In this document: piece by piece, positions 28,082 through 37,490 of the stretch
Position numbering within the stretch: position 1 is the first letter of the stretch
Layout: every line of letters starts with the position of its first letter
Notes under the pieces: generated by a model
The model's database searches: none
What the model saw: only the letters and a program-made list of their open reading frames with translations
What the model was told of the DNA's origin: nothing
Assembly (NCBI GenBank): GCA_016708725.1
Contig: JADJFE010000014.1
Location: 62,001 to 126,000 of the forward strand
Length of the DNA stretch: 64,000 bases
Direction of reading: 5' to 3'
Origin: Candidatus Aalborgicola bjergmarkensis
GTDB taxonomy: Bacteria > Pseudomonadota > Gammaproteobacteria > Burkholderiales > Burkholderiaceae_C
Position numbers and translations under genes: made by a program

Positions 28082-31000
28082 CAGTGTGATCCATGTGATC
28101 CAGATTCGTTCCCGGTGGTTGCGCCGTTTGGGGATAGCGTTAGCGGCGCTACTCTTGTTCTGGGGACTGGCCTGGTTGGCCGCTCCCCTCCTGCTCAAAA
28201 ATCAGGCAGAAAAATGGGGCAGCCAGGCTCTGGGACGCACACTGACCCTGGGGGAAGTCGATTTCAAACCATGGTCACTTGAGTTGCGTATCTCCAACCT
28301 GGCGATTGCAGGGGCGGCAGGCGACACCCATTCGAAACCCCAGCTGCACGTGGACCGCATGTACGTGGATGCCGACTGGTCGTCGCTGGTACAGCGTGCA
28401 GTCGTTCTGAACACCATTGAGATCACCTCGCCCGCACTGCGACTGGATTACAAGGGAGATGGTCGTTATGACATTGACGACATCCTGCAACGGCTGAAAG
28501 CAGCGCCAGAAAATAAAGAACCCGACCCCAAGCCACTGCTATTCACGCTCGCCAACATGGTGTTGACAGGTGGATCAATCGACCTGACGGACCGATCCAC
28601 AACCACGCTACGCACCCACCAATTGCGTGATTTGCAACTGGCATTGCCCTTATTGAGCAATTTCGATGCCCTGCGCGACACTGCGGTCACGCCCCGGCTG
28701 GCATTTGTACTCAATGGCCACGCCGTTGATACCACGGCCCAGGCAACCCCCTTCGGGTCCGTGCGCAAAGGCGAGGCAACACTCAAAGCCACCAGGTTTG
28801 ACCTTGCACCCTATCTGCCGTACCTGCCATCGCACCTGCCGATACGCATCCACAGCGCTGTGCTGGACACCGAATTGCGTGTGCGTTTTGAACAACCGCA
28901 CCTGGGCCTGTCAGGAAAAATAAAACTATCCGACTTGCGGCTGACCGACACCGCAGGCGCCGATCTGGCCCAGCTTGCGTCCGTGGTGGCGGATTTGTCG
29001 GACGTGCGACCACTGGAGCGGGTGGTGAACTTGGCGTCACTGGAGCTTAACGCCTTGACGGTACACGCGCGGCGCAACCCAAAAGGCGTGCTGAATCTGG
29101 CATTCGGCAGCGCGCAAGGCAAAGAGAGCAAACAGTCCGCTACAAAATCAGATGCGCCTCCCGCACATTCCACAGGGCCTACAGCCCAAAATGGCACTTG
29201 GAAACTGGCGCTGAAACACTTTGCCCTGCACCAGGGAAACTTGAACTGGGCCGACGACAGCGTACAACCAGCGGCACGCCAATCGCTGACCAGGCTGGAG
29301 TTGCAAGCCAGCAACCTGCATTGGCCCCCAAGCGCCAGTACCACCAGTGCCACCAGCGCCAGCCTTGAAGGCTCGGGCGTGCTGGCCTCGCGCACCAGGG
29401 ATGCGCGCGTGCAGCTACGTGCCACAGGCACACCACAGGCAGGCCAGGCCCACGTCAGCCTGTCAGAAATTGGCCTGGAACTGGCAACGCCCTATGTCGC
29501 CCAGTACCTGCAGCCAGGCATAGCCGGTCTGCTGGATGCCGAGCTTGACGCAAACTGGATAGACAACACGCTCGCGTTCGAACTCCAGCGGTTGGCATTG
29601 CGTGATTTTGCGCTGACCGGGCCGAAAATCCAGATGGTTGAGCGAACATCCGCCACTGCAACACGCGACACCCGCACGGACGGCACGGGTGCGCAAGTCG
29701 CGCGGCTGCGTTCCAACGACTGGCCCCAATGGAAGTTGCTCGAAATAAGCAACGCCAAGATCAGCCCTGCACAGCGTGCCGTGCATGTGGGCAAAATAAC
29801 GCTGCTTACCCCCCAGGTGGGCGTGGCGCGCGGGCAGGACGGGCGCTGGATGTTTCAGCATTGGTTAAAAGCTGCGGCGCAAGCGCGTCCTGCTGAAGCT
29901 GAAGTAAAAGCAGAATCCGCCACACCCCTGCCACCCTGGACCGCCAGCCTGGACGAACTGGTGGTACAGGAAGGAACCATTGCCTTTGCGGACCGCAGCA
30001 TGGGAAAACCTGTGCGACTGGAATTGTCCGCTTTGGCCTTGCAGGCGCAAAACGTATCATTGGATGGCAAGCAGCCTGCACCCTTGCAGCTCACCACCAG
30101 GGTGCGTTCCGGTCGTACCGAGCCAGGTACGCTGCGCTACCAGGGCAGCGTGATGTGGGCGCCGATGGCAGTACAGGGCACACTCGACCTGCGCGATCTG
30201 CCTCTGCACGCCGTGACGCCCTACGTGGCGGAACAACTCAACATTGACTTACTGCGCGCCGATGCCAGTTTCAAGGGCGACATGCGCTTCGCCCTGACCC
30301 CCGGTGGCCCCGAAGTGCAGGTCAAGGGCGATGCCGCATTGGAAGACTTTCGCGCCAACAGCCTGTTGGCGGATACGGACGGTACACACATGAACGAGGA
30401 GTTGCTGAGCTGGAAATCCCTCAACATGCCCGGCATCGCATTCACCATGGCACCAGGCACCACCACCCGGTTTGCTGCACGCGAGGCCGCACTGAGCGAC
30501 TTTTACGCCCGCGTCATCGTCGGCAAAACAGGCCGCATCAACCTGCAAGACCTGATCAAATCGCCACCGCCATCATCGCCGGCACAAACATCTGCAGTTG
30601 CCACGGACAGCGCACAAAGGTCCACCGCAGCCCGGATAACCATGGGCCCCATCAGTCTGGTCAACGGCAAGGTACTGTTTTCTGACCGCTTTATCCAGCC
30701 CAATTATTCAGCCGACCTGAGCGCACTCACCGGCAGATTAAGCCAGTTTTCCTCCGCAGCGCCCGATGGAGAGCCACTCCTGGCGGATCTGGAGCTGCAT
30801 GGGCGCGCCGAGGGTTCGGCGTCGCTGGCAATAACCGGCAAAATCAACCCGCTGGCGCGCCCCCTGGTACTCGACATCAAGGGCCGTGTGCGCGACCTGG
30901 AACTCCCGCCGCTGTCACCCTACGCCGTGAAATACGCGGGTTACGGGATCGAGCGTGGCAAGCTCGGTATGGACGTAAGCTACACCATCACGCCCGATGG

Positions 31001-31832
31001 ACAACTCACCGCCAACAACAACGTCATGCTCAACCAACTGGTTTTTGGCGACGAAGTAGAAGGAGCGGCCAACACCCTGCCTGTCAAACTGGCGGCAGCC
31101 TTGCTGGCGGACAGCAAAGGCGTCATTGACATCCATCTACCCATCAGCGGCTCCATCAACGACCCCGAGTTCAGTCTGGGTGCCGTTGCATGGAAGGCCA
31201 TCAGCAATCTGCTTGTCAAGGCCGTGAGTGCACCATTCAATCTGCTGGCCAGCGCCCTGGGTGGGATTGGCGCAGCGGAAGAAGCGGGAGTGGTGCACTT
31301 TGCGCCCGGCAGCAACACACTGTCCCAACAGGCCATGCAGACACTGGACAAAGTGGCCAAGGCGCTGGCAGACCGGCCAGCGCTGACCTTGACCATAGCC
31401 GGCACAGCCAGTCTGGAACAGGAACGCGACGCGCTCAAGCGTGAACGACTGAATGCCCTGCTACTGGCCGAAAAACGCCGCCGTGCCGTAGTCTCTGGCC
31501 AGGACGCTGCGGCAGTAACATCTTTTGACGAAACCGAGACAAGCGTTTTACTCAAGGAAGTGTACAAACGAGCCGACATCACCAAACCCCGCAACGTGCT
31601 GGGCCTGATCAAGGAAATTGCGGAATCCGACATGGAAACCCTCTTGCTGACCAACATCCACCTCAATGCCGAAGCCTTGTACGAGCTGGCACAAGAGCGC
31701 AGTGCGGTGGTCAAGGACTATCTGTTAACGCAACAGTTGTCGGAAGATCGCCTGTTTCTGGGCGCAGCCCAGGTGGTGCAACCCAAGGGCGACTGGACAC
31801 CAAGCGCCAGCCTGGGCCTGGCGCACCGGTAA
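28065..31832 (+). CDS. DUF748 (AsmA-like) large envelope protein
   Basis: A 1255-residue protein anchored by one N-terminal helix (about residues 18-42, LRRLGIALAALLLFWGLAWLA) with a very long periplasmic part. The first 1050 residues look like repeated AsmA/DUF748 beta modules (RIHSAVLDTELRVRF, ANMVLTGGSIDLTDRS). The C-terminus has an OmpA-like stretch (VHFAPGSNTLSQQAMQTLDKVAKAL). AsmA-like proteins are now thought to bridge the envelope for lipid transport; that role is inferred. Starts at 28065 (TTG, overlapping the phosphatase) or GTG 28086 are both possible. Confidence 0.85.
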   Translation: MSHSTDSVIHVIQIRSRWLRRLGIALAALLLFWGLAWLAAPLLLKNQAEKWGSQALGRTLTLGEVDFKPWSLELRISNLAIAGAAGDTHSKPQLHVDRMYVDADWSSLVQRAVVLNTIEITSPALRLDYKGDGRYDIDDILQRLKAAPENKEPDPKPLLFTLANMVLTGGSIDLTDRSTTTLRTHQLRDLQLALPLLSNFDALRDTAVTPRLAFVLNGHAVDTTAQATPFGSVRKGEATLKATRFDLAPYLPYLPSHLPIRIHSAVLDTELRVRFEQPHLGLSGKIKLSDLRLTDTAGADLAQLASVVADLSDVRPLERVVNLASLELNALTVHARRNPKGVLNLAFGSAQGKESKQSATKSDAPPAHSTGPTAQNGTWKLALKHFALHQGNLNWADDSVQPAARQSLTRLELQASNLHWPPSASTTSATSASLEGSGVLASRTRDARVQLRATGTPQAGQAHVSLSEIGLELATPYVAQYLQPGIAGLLDAELDANWIDNTLAFELQRLALRDFALTGPKIQMVERTSATATRDTRTDGTGAQVARLRSNDWPQWKLLEISNAKISPAQRAVHVGKITLLTPQVGVARGQDGRWMFQHWLKAAAQARPAEAEVKAESATPLPPWTASLDELVVQEGTIAFADRSMGKPVRLELSALALQAQNVSLDGKQPAPLQLTTRVRSGRTEPGTLRYQGSVMWAPMAVQGTLDLRDLPLHAVTPYVAEQLNIDLLRADASFKGDMRFALTPGGPEVQVKGDAALEDFRANSLLADTDGTHMNEELLSWKSLNMPGIAFTMAPGTTTRFAAREAALSDFYARVIVGKTGRINLQDLIKSPPPSSPAQTSAVATDSAQRSTAARITMGPISLVNGKVLFSDRFIQPNYSADLSALTGRLSQFSSAAPDGEPLLADLELHGRAEGSASLAITGKINPLARPLVLDIKGRVRDLELPPLSPYAVKYAGYGIERGKLGMDVSYTITPDGQLTANNNVMLNQLVFGDEVEGAANTLPVKLAAALLADSKGVIDIHLPISGSINDPEFSLGAVAWKAISNLLVKAVSAPFNLLASALGGIGAAEEAGVVHFAPGSNTLSQQAMQTLDKVAKALADRPALTLTIAGTASLEQERDALKRERLNALLLAEKRRRAVVSGQDAAAVTSFDETETSVLLKEVYKRADITKPRNVLGLIKEIAESDMETLLLTNIHLNAEALYELAQERSAVVKDYLLTQQLSEDRLFLGAAQVVQPKGDWTPSASLGLAHR

Positions 31833-31850
31833 GCCAGAACTCAGGCAAAA

Positions 31851-32144
31851 TCAGGTGTGCTGCATTTCTTTTCGTATGGTTTCCCGTACTACATCTGCAA
31901 GCGTCAAGCCCTGAACGAACTGGCGTAGCGCCTCATTCATCAAGGTTTGGTAGCTGGTCCCACTCATCTCGGCCCTGGCCTTGAATGCGGCAAGCGTGGT
32001 GTTATCGACACGCATGGTGATCCTGGACTTGTTGCCGTGTTCTGCTTGCAGTTTTGCCAATGCAGGCACCGAAGAAACCGGCTTGGCATCGCCAAAATCC
32101 ATGTCGGCATAACGTTCGTAGTTCGGGTCAGAATTGCTGCTCAT
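31851..32144 (-). CDS. brnA: BrnA-type antitoxin
   Basis: A 97-residue protein with a C-terminal ribbon-helix-helix domain (RITMRVDNTTLAAFKARAEMSGTSYQTLMNEALRQFV). Such antitoxins bind BrnT and repress their own operon. The ATG at 32144 is preceded by a GGAGGCGCT ribosome binding site. A longer frame to 32288 is only the shadow of brnT. It overlaps the brnT stop by 17 bases, with the toxin first as is usual for brnTA. Confidence 0.88.
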   Translation of the reverse strand: MSSNSDPNYERYADMDFGDAKPVSSVPALAKLQAEHGNKSRITMRVDNTTLAAFKARAEMSGTSYQTLMNEALRQFVQGLTLADVVRETIRKEMQHT

Positions 32145-32403
32145 AGCGCCTCCGTTGCGGTTGGTTGGCTTTCCATGCGGAGATAAGGCGAATGCGTTCA
32201 CCACGCAAAGTCCAGACAACGACAAGAATCCGGCCATGACCACCCATTCCCAAGGTGACAAAACGTTGTTCTCCGGTCGAGTCGGCATCTTCCCGTGTCA
32301 ACGCATACGGATCGAGTAGCACGGCTTTTGCCTCTGTAAAGGTAACACCTTCGTGGTTCAGTGGATTCAAAGCCTCCTTGCCAGGGTCGTATTCAATCTC
32401 CAT
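32128..32403 (-). CDS. brnT: BrnT-type toxin (RelE-like ribonuclease)
   Basis: A 91-residue protein with the BrnT hallmarks: EYDPGKEALNPLNHEGVTFTEAKAVLLDP near the N-terminus and the C-terminal GERIRLISAWKANQPQRRRYE, which holds the basic and aromatic catalytic residues. The family cleaves RNA and halts translation. The ATG at 32403 is chosen because MEIEYDPGK is the family start. First gene of the brnTA pair; a 69-bp repeat lies 48 bases upstream. Confidence 0.9.
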   Translation of the reverse strand: MEIEYDPGKEALNPLNHEGVTFTEAKAVLLDPYALTREDADSTGEQRFVTLGMGGHGRILVVVWTLRGERIRLISAWKANQPQRRRYEQQF

Positions 32404-32450
32404 TCCTTTATTGTATGCACAAATGTACACACCAGTACCTCTGGGGTGTT

Positions 32451-32519
32451 ACGTGCCAAAAACGGCTGAAGCCCCCGTAGATCGTGCGAGGTTAGATGCT
32501 ATTTTTATAGCATTTTCCT
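32451..32519 (-). repeat. 69-bp repeat upstream of brnT (dispersed repeat copy 2)
   Basis: Identical in length to the copy at 32959-33027 and matching it at about 60 of 69 positions by hand count. On the minus strand it contains the palindrome TGCTAT-AAAA-ATAGCA, then CGCACGATCTACGGGG and TTCAGCCGTTTTTGGC. The same plan occurs at 54459-54525. Confidence 0.85.
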
Positions 32520-32523
32520 GATT

Positions 32524-32934
32524 TCAGACGTGTTGCGCTGCCATGGCTGCTCGCGCCGCCTGCGCCAGAAAACCGCTACGGGTGGCACCGTGGGCGCGGG
32601 CGTAAGCGTCAATGTCATGCACCAAACCGGCGGGCATGGAGATATTGATGCGCATGGGCTTTTGGTTAGACCGCACCTCAAGGCGCGACACGTCAATGTC
32701 AATCAGCATCCACACGCCGCCGGTGAATTCATCTTTGGCGGCGAGCTTCTCCAGTGCAGTCGGCTCGGGCAGGTCCATATCCTCGCCCATACACCACACC
32801 TCCACGGCCTCTTGCACCATGCGGGGCAGGTCTTTCCAGTCATCCGCCGCGCTAAAGCATCCGGGGAAGTCCGGCACCTGCACGCCGTGCGCGTGGGTAG
32901 CATCTCCAAGGTGAACGTAAACGGGGTACAGCAT
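32524..32934 (-). CDS. HicB family antitoxin, apparently orphan
   Basis: A 136-residue protein with an N-terminal HicB fold (MLYPVYVHLGDATHAHGVQVPDFPGCFSAADDW, split here by loops) and a C-terminal ribbon-helix-helix DNA-binding segment (RINISMPAGLVHDIDAYARAHGATRSGFLAQA). HicB normally neutralises the HicA RNase, but no hicA-sized frame is found on either side. It sits exactly between two 69-bp direct repeats. It may be a solitary regulator or a remnant. Confidence 0.85.
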   Translation of the reverse strand: MLYPVYVHLGDATHAHGVQVPDFPGCFSAADDWKDLPRMVQEAVEVWCMGEDMDLPEPTALEKLAAKDEFTGGVWMLIDIDVSRLEVRSNQKPMRINISMPAGLVHDIDAYARAHGATRSGFLAQAARAAMAAQHV

Positions 32935-32958
32935 CCGAATCTACTCCTTCCAGTTCCA

Positions 32959-33027
32959 ACGTGCCAAAAACGGCTGAATGCCCCGTAGATCGTGCGGGTA
33001 CAGCTGTTATTTTTATAGCACTTTCCT
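32959..33027 (-). repeat. 69-bp repeat upstream of hicB (dispersed repeat copy 3)
   Basis: Second member of the direct-repeat pair that brackets hicB. It ends 25 bases upstream of the hicB start and abuts the rmuC stop. The left palindrome is slightly decayed (TGCTATAAAAATAACAGC). Confidence 0.85.
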
Positions 33028-33028
33028 A

Positions 33029-34339
33029 CTAGACCTCGGGCAAATGCTCCAGTTCCAGCACGGCCTTGGCCACCAGTGCCTCGGGTAACTGGGCTTGCAC
33101 CGATACACCCAGCCTTTCAAACTCCTTGGCCTGGCTGATGAGGTTGCCCCGGCCGCTGTAGAGCTGGGACATGGCTTTTTCGTAGGCATCTTTGGCGCTA
33201 TCAAGCTGGCTGCCTACCTTTTCCATGCTGGTGAGAAAGCTTGCCAATTTTTTATAGACCTTGCCAGCGCGCTCTGCGAGTTCTGCCGTATGCGCGTTTT
33301 GCTCCTCGAAGCGCCACAACTGGCGCACGATGTTCAGACTGGTCAGCAAGGTGGTTGGCGTTGCAATCAGCACGTTTTTCTCGATGGCGGATTGAAACAG
33401 GCTATCGTCCGCGCGCAGGGCTTCGACAAAGGCGGACTCAATCGGCACGAACATGAATACCATCTCGGGAGAGTTCAAACCTGGCAGGCTGAAATAGTGG
33501 CGGTCCGAAAGCTCCTGGATGCGCGCTGCCATCGCGCCCACGTGTTCGCGCAGTGCCAGTTGGCGTGCTGTGTCATCCTCCGCGTTGACGTAGCGGGTGT
33601 AGGCGTTGAGCGATACCTTGGCATCAATGACCAGGTGTTTGGACTGGGGCAAATACACTACCACGTCCGGCCGCTTGCGCCCCTCGTCGGTCGTGAAACT
33701 GACCTCGCGCCGAAAGTCCTGGCCCTCGCGCAAACCCGAACGATCCAGCACGTTACCCAACACCAGTTCACCCCAATTGCCCTGTTTTTTGGCCTGCCCC
33801 TTCAAGGCCGTGGCCAGACTGTGCGCTTCCTCGGTCATCTTGCGGTTCAGTTCTTTGAGCTGACCCAGTTCCGTGCGCAATGCCGCTTGCTGCTCGGTAT
33901 CCTTGCTGTGAATTTCCTCCACCTTGACCCGAAACTCGTGCATGCGCTCCTTGAGCGGGTTGAGCAGCTGGCCGATGTTGGTCTGGTTTTGTTCGGTGAA
34001 CCGTCTGGCTTTTTCTTCCAGAATATCGTTAGCCAGGCTTTTGAACTGGTTGCCAAGCGCCTCTTTGGCCTCCAGCAGCAGCGCCAGTTTTTCTGCTGAC
34101 TGCTGGCGCTCGGCGTTCAGGCTGATCGTCAGTTCAGCCACGCTGCCGGTGAGTTTTCCGGCTTCCGCCTGGGCTTTTTCACGCAAGGCCCGCTCTTTTT
34201 GCAATTCTGCGTGTAATGCGGCCAGGGCGGCGCGTTCGGACTTGAGCCAGGCAAACAAAACACCCACCAGGGTGCAACTGACACCAATGACAATGGCAAT
34301 GACCAGGAAAAAGATGCCATTATTCATGGGAGGCTGCAT
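33029..34339 (-). CDS. rmuC: DNA recombination protein RmuC
   Basis: A 436-residue protein with an N-terminal membrane anchor (FFLVIAIVIGVSCTLVGVLFAW), a long coiled coil (about residues 30-165) and a restriction-endonuclease-like RmuC domain (RKRPDVVVYLPQSKHLVIDAKVSL). The family limits inversions at short inverted repeats. Either ATG 34339 or 34327 may be the start. The frame extends further upstream to 34465 but without family similarity. Divergent from cimA. Confidence 0.92.
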   Translation of the reverse strand: MQPPMNNGIFFLVIAIVIGVSCTLVGVLFAWLKSERAALAALHAELQKERALREKAQAEAGKLTGSVAELTISLNAERQQSAEKLALLLEAKEALGNQFKSLANDILEEKARRFTEQNQTNIGQLLNPLKERMHEFRVKVEEIHSKDTEQQAALRTELGQLKELNRKMTEEAHSLATALKGQAKKQGNWGELVLGNVLDRSGLREGQDFRREVSFTTDEGRKRPDVVVYLPQSKHLVIDAKVSLNAYTRYVNAEDDTARQLALREHVGAMAARIQELSDRHYFSLPGLNSPEMVFMFVPIESAFVEALRADDSLFQSAIEKNVLIATPTTLLTSLNIVRQLWRFEEQNAHTAELAERAGKVYKKLASFLTSMEKVGSQLDSAKDAYEKAMSQLYSGRGNLISQAKEFERLGVSVQAQLPEALVAKAVLELEHLPEV

Positions 34340-34436
34340 GGTTGAAAAGCGGCATTGTAGGAGTACGGCAAGTCGGGATGTATGATACGGACCCCTTTTG
34401 CAACCCCGCAACCCTGCACCCCTTCTACTGGCCGAC

Positions 34437-36014
34437 ATGGGCAAGATATTCATATACGACTCCACTTTGCGCGATGGCGCCCAGGCTCAGGGAATTTCCT
34501 ATTCCGTCGAGGACAAGATCAAGATCGTTGAACGGCTCGACGCGCTGGGCATCGACTACATCGAGGCGGGTAATCCAGGCTCCAACCCCAAGGACCTGGA
34601 ATTTTTCAACCGCGTTGGCGCGTTCACGCTCAAACACGCCAGAATCATCGCCTTTGGCAGCACGCGCAAGGTGGGCATTGACCCTGCCCAGGATGGCAAC
34701 CTGCGCTCACTGCTGGACGCCAGAACGCGCGATGTCGCAATATTTGGGAAAAGCTGGGATTACCAGGTGACGGACATCCTGCGCACCAGCCTGGAAGAAA
34801 ACTTGGCCATGATTGCCGATACAGTTGGCTACCTGACACAGCAGGGGCGTGCCGTGGTGTTCGATGCCGAGCATTTTTTTGATGGTTATAAGGCCAACCC
34901 CGACTATGCGCTGCAAACCCTGCGAGCTGCAGCGGATGCCGGGGCCAGTTGCCTGTGCCTGTGCGACACCAACGGCGGCACCTTCCCGCGCGAAATATTC
35001 GAAATCACCCAGGTGGTAGCCCGCCGTTTCAGCGTTGCCATCGGCATTCATTGCCACAACGACGGCGAGATGGCGGTGGCCAATTCGGTCATGGCGGTGC
35101 AAGCCGGGGCCACCCAGGTACAAGGAACCATCAACGGCATCGGCGAGCGCTGCGGCAATGCGAATTTGTGCGCTATCTTGCCCAATCTGCAACTCAAACT
35201 CGGCCTGGAGTGCATTCCGGCAGACAAACTGGTGCATCTGACCTCGCTGGCGCGCTTCGTCAGCGAAGTCTCCAACATCACGCACAATGAACGCGCGGCT
35301 TATGTCGGCAATGACGCCTTTGCCCACAAGGGCGGAATGCACATTGATGCAGTCAATAAGAATCCGCTGTCCTACGAACACATCAACCCCGAAACCGTAG
35401 GTAATAGCCGACGTTTTTTGATGTCCGAGGTCGCCGGACGCAGCACCCTGCTGGCGCGTATCAACGCCATTGACCCCAGTTTGCGCAAGGACTCGCCAGA
35501 ATCCCAACGCATCATTGACCGCCTCAAGGAGCTGGAGCACGAGGGCTACCAGTTTGAAAACGCCGAAAGTTCGTTTGAACTGGTGGTACGCAAGCTGCTG
35601 GGCCGGTATACGCCGTTTTTTGATCTGAAAGAATACAAGGTCATGGTCAACGAGCCGTCGGTCAGCGGCATGAATTCGGCGGTCATGATCAAGATCAGCG
35701 TGGGGGGCCAAGAAGAAATCACGGCAGCCGAAGGCGATGGCCCGGTCAATGCGCTCGACAACGCCATTCGCAAGGCGCTGGAGCGGTTTTATCCCGAGAT
35801 CAAGAACATCAAGTTGACCGACTACAAGGTGCGTGTCCTCGATTCAGACAAGGCCTCTGCGGCACGGGTGCGCGTCCTGATTGAAACAACGGACTACCAT
35901 GAGGTCTGGACCACCATTGGTGTCTCCACCGACGTGATTGACGCATCCTGGCGCGCCCTGGTTGATTCCATCGAATACAAGCTGATGCGCCAACTGGAAC
36001 AAAACCAGGCTTAA
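34437..36014 (+). CDS. cimA: (R)-citramalate synthase, LeuA-like family
   Basis: A 525-residue enzyme condensing pyruvate and acetyl-CoA to citramalate, the entry to threonine-independent isoleucine synthesis. The HMGL-like barrel shows IYDSTLRDGAQAQGISYSVED, FYDAEHFFDGYKANPDY-like VVFDAEHFFDGYKANPDY, CLCDTNGGTFP and IHCHNDGEMAVANS. The C-terminal regulatory domain carries AAEGDGPVNALDNAIRKAL. Length and these motifs match the Geobacter-type CimA rather than true LeuA as I remember them. The start is ATG 34437 (MGKIFIYD). It heads an operon with leuC, leuD and leuB. Confidence 0.87.
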   Translation: MGKIFIYDSTLRDGAQAQGISYSVEDKIKIVERLDALGIDYIEAGNPGSNPKDLEFFNRVGAFTLKHARIIAFGSTRKVGIDPAQDGNLRSLLDARTRDVAIFGKSWDYQVTDILRTSLEENLAMIADTVGYLTQQGRAVVFDAEHFFDGYKANPDYALQTLRAAADAGASCLCLCDTNGGTFPREIFEITQVVARRFSVAIGIHCHNDGEMAVANSVMAVQAGATQVQGTINGIGERCGNANLCAILPNLQLKLGLECIPADKLVHLTSLARFVSEVSNITHNERAAYVGNDAFAHKGGMHIDAVNKNPLSYEHINPETVGNSRRFLMSEVAGRSTLLARINAIDPSLRKDSPESQRIIDRLKELEHEGYQFENAESSFELVVRKLLGRYTPFFDLKEYKVMVNEPSVSGMNSAVMIKISVGGQEEITAAEGDGPVNALDNAIRKALERFYPEIKNIKLTDYKVRVLDSDKASAARVRVLIETTDYHEVWTTIGVSTDVIDASWRALVDSIEYKLMRQLEQNQA

Positions 36015-36042
36015 CAGCCTTTTTACCTTCAAAGGAATGATG

Positions 36043-37452
36043 ATGGCAAGAAAAACGCTTTACGATAAATTGTGGGACGCGCACGTGGTGCGTGAAGAGT
36101 CCGATGGCACCTGTTTGCTCTATATTGACCGGCATCTGGTGCACGAAGTCACCAGCCCGCAAGCCTTTGAAGGTCTGCGCCTGGCCGGACGCAAACCCTG
36201 GCGCAAGAACTCCATCGTCGCCAACCCGGACCACAACACGCCCACCGACCATTGGGACGAGGGCATCAAGGAACCCGTGGCACGCTTGCAGGTCGAAACG
36301 CTGGACAGCAACATCCAGGAGTTTGGCGCGCTGGTGTATTTCCCGTTCAAGCACCAGAACCAGGGCATCATCCACGTCATCGGCCCCGAGCAAGGCACCA
36401 CGCTGCCCGGCATGACCGTAGTCTGCGGTGACAGCCACACCTCCACCCACGGCGCTTTTGGAGCCTTGGCACACGGCATTGGCACCTCCGAAGTCGAGCA
36501 TGTGCTGGCCACGCAAACCTTGGTCGCCAAAAAATCCAGAAACATGCTGGTGCGCGTCAACGGCAAACTGGGTGACTGCGTGACCGCCAAGGACGTGGCA
36601 CTCGCCGTCATCGGCAAAATTGGTACGGCAGGCGGAACGGGTTATGCCATCGAGTACGCCGGTTCGGTTATCGAAGGGCTGTCAATGGAAGGCCGCATGA
36701 CGGTGTGTAACCTGGCTATTGAAGCCGGGGCGCGCGCCGGAATGATTGCCGCCGACCAGAAAACCATTGATTACCTCAAAGGCCGCCCCTTCGCACCCCA
36801 GGGTGCAGACTGGGAGCAAGCCACAGCCTACTGGAAAACACTGCATTCCGATGCGGATGCGGTGTTTGATGCGGTGGTGGAAATCGACGGCGCAAGCATT
36901 GCACCCCAGGTGACCTGGGGCACTTCGCCCGAGCAGGTGCTCGACATCACTGCGCGGGTACCCAACCCGGCAGACGAAGCAGACCCCATCAAACGCGCCG
37001 GTATTGCCCGCGCCTTGCAGTACATGGGACTGGAGCCGGGCACACCCATCAACCAGATCGCCATCGACAAGGTGTTCATCGGATCGTGCACCAATTCGCG
37101 CATCGAAGACCTGCGCGCCGCCGCCACCATGATTCAAGGGCGCAAGAAAGCCGCCAACGTCAACCAGGTGCTGGTCGTCCCTGGTTCCGGCATCGTCAAG
37201 CGCCAGGCCGAAACCGAAGGGCTGGACAAGCTGTTTCTGGAAGCCGGTTTTGAGTGGCGCGAGCCGGGTTGTTCCATGTGCCTGGCCATGAACGCCGACC
37301 GCCTGCCCGCAGGCCAGCGCTGCGCATCGACTTCCAACCGCAATTTCGAAGGCCGCCAGGGTCCCGGCGGGCGCACGCATCTGGTCAGCCCCGCGATGGC
37401 GGCGGCGGCGGCAATTGCCGGACATTTCGTTGATATCCGCACCCAACACTGA
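36043..37452 (+). CDS. leuC: 3-isopropylmalate/citramalate dehydratase, large subunit
   Basis: A 469-residue 4Fe-4S aconitase-family subunit. Cluster cysteines are in FIGSCTNSRIED and GCSMCLAMNAD; the substrate loop SHTSTHGAFGALAHGIGTSEVEH is present. There are three consecutive ATGs (36037, 36040, 36043). The last lies 6 bases after AAAGGA and gives the family start MARKTLYDKLW. With LeuD it isomerises isopropylmalate and, given the CimA neighbour, probably citramalate too. Confidence 0.96.
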   Translation: MARKTLYDKLWDAHVVREESDGTCLLYIDRHLVHEVTSPQAFEGLRLAGRKPWRKNSIVANPDHNTPTDHWDEGIKEPVARLQVETLDSNIQEFGALVYFPFKHQNQGIIHVIGPEQGTTLPGMTVVCGDSHTSTHGAFGALAHGIGTSEVEHVLATQTLVAKKSRNMLVRVNGKLGDCVTAKDVALAVIGKIGTAGGTGYAIEYAGSVIEGLSMEGRMTVCNLAIEAGARAGMIAADQKTIDYLKGRPFAPQGADWEQATAYWKTLHSDADAVFDAVVEIDGASIAPQVTWGTSPEQVLDITARVPNPADEADPIKRAGIARALQYMGLEPGTPINQIAIDKVFIGSCTNSRIEDLRAAATMIQGRKKAANVNQVLVVPGSGIVKRQAETEGLDKLFLEAGFEWREPGCSMCLAMNADRLPAGQRCASTSNRNFEGRQGPGGRTHLVSPAMAAAAAIAGHFVDIRTQH

Positions 37453-37454
37453 AT

Positions 37455-37481
37455 GCTCTGAAAGCCCTGAAAGCTCTGAAA
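37455..37481 (+). repeat. Three tandem 9-bp repeats in the leuC-leuD spacer
   Basis: Units GCTCTGAAA, GCCCTGAAA and GCTCTGAAA follow each other directly after the leuC stop and run into the AAAGGA ribosome binding site of leuD. Confidence 0.85.
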
Positions 37482-37490
37482 GGAAAATAC

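Noticed and set aside
31851..32288. Longer brnA starting at 32288
   Set aside because: The extra 48 residues are antitoxin-frame translation of brnT; the ribosome binding site GGAGG is just before the ATG at 32144.
34707..35711. Long open frame antisense to cimA
   Set aside because: The sense strand carries all CimA motifs; the antisense product resembles no family.
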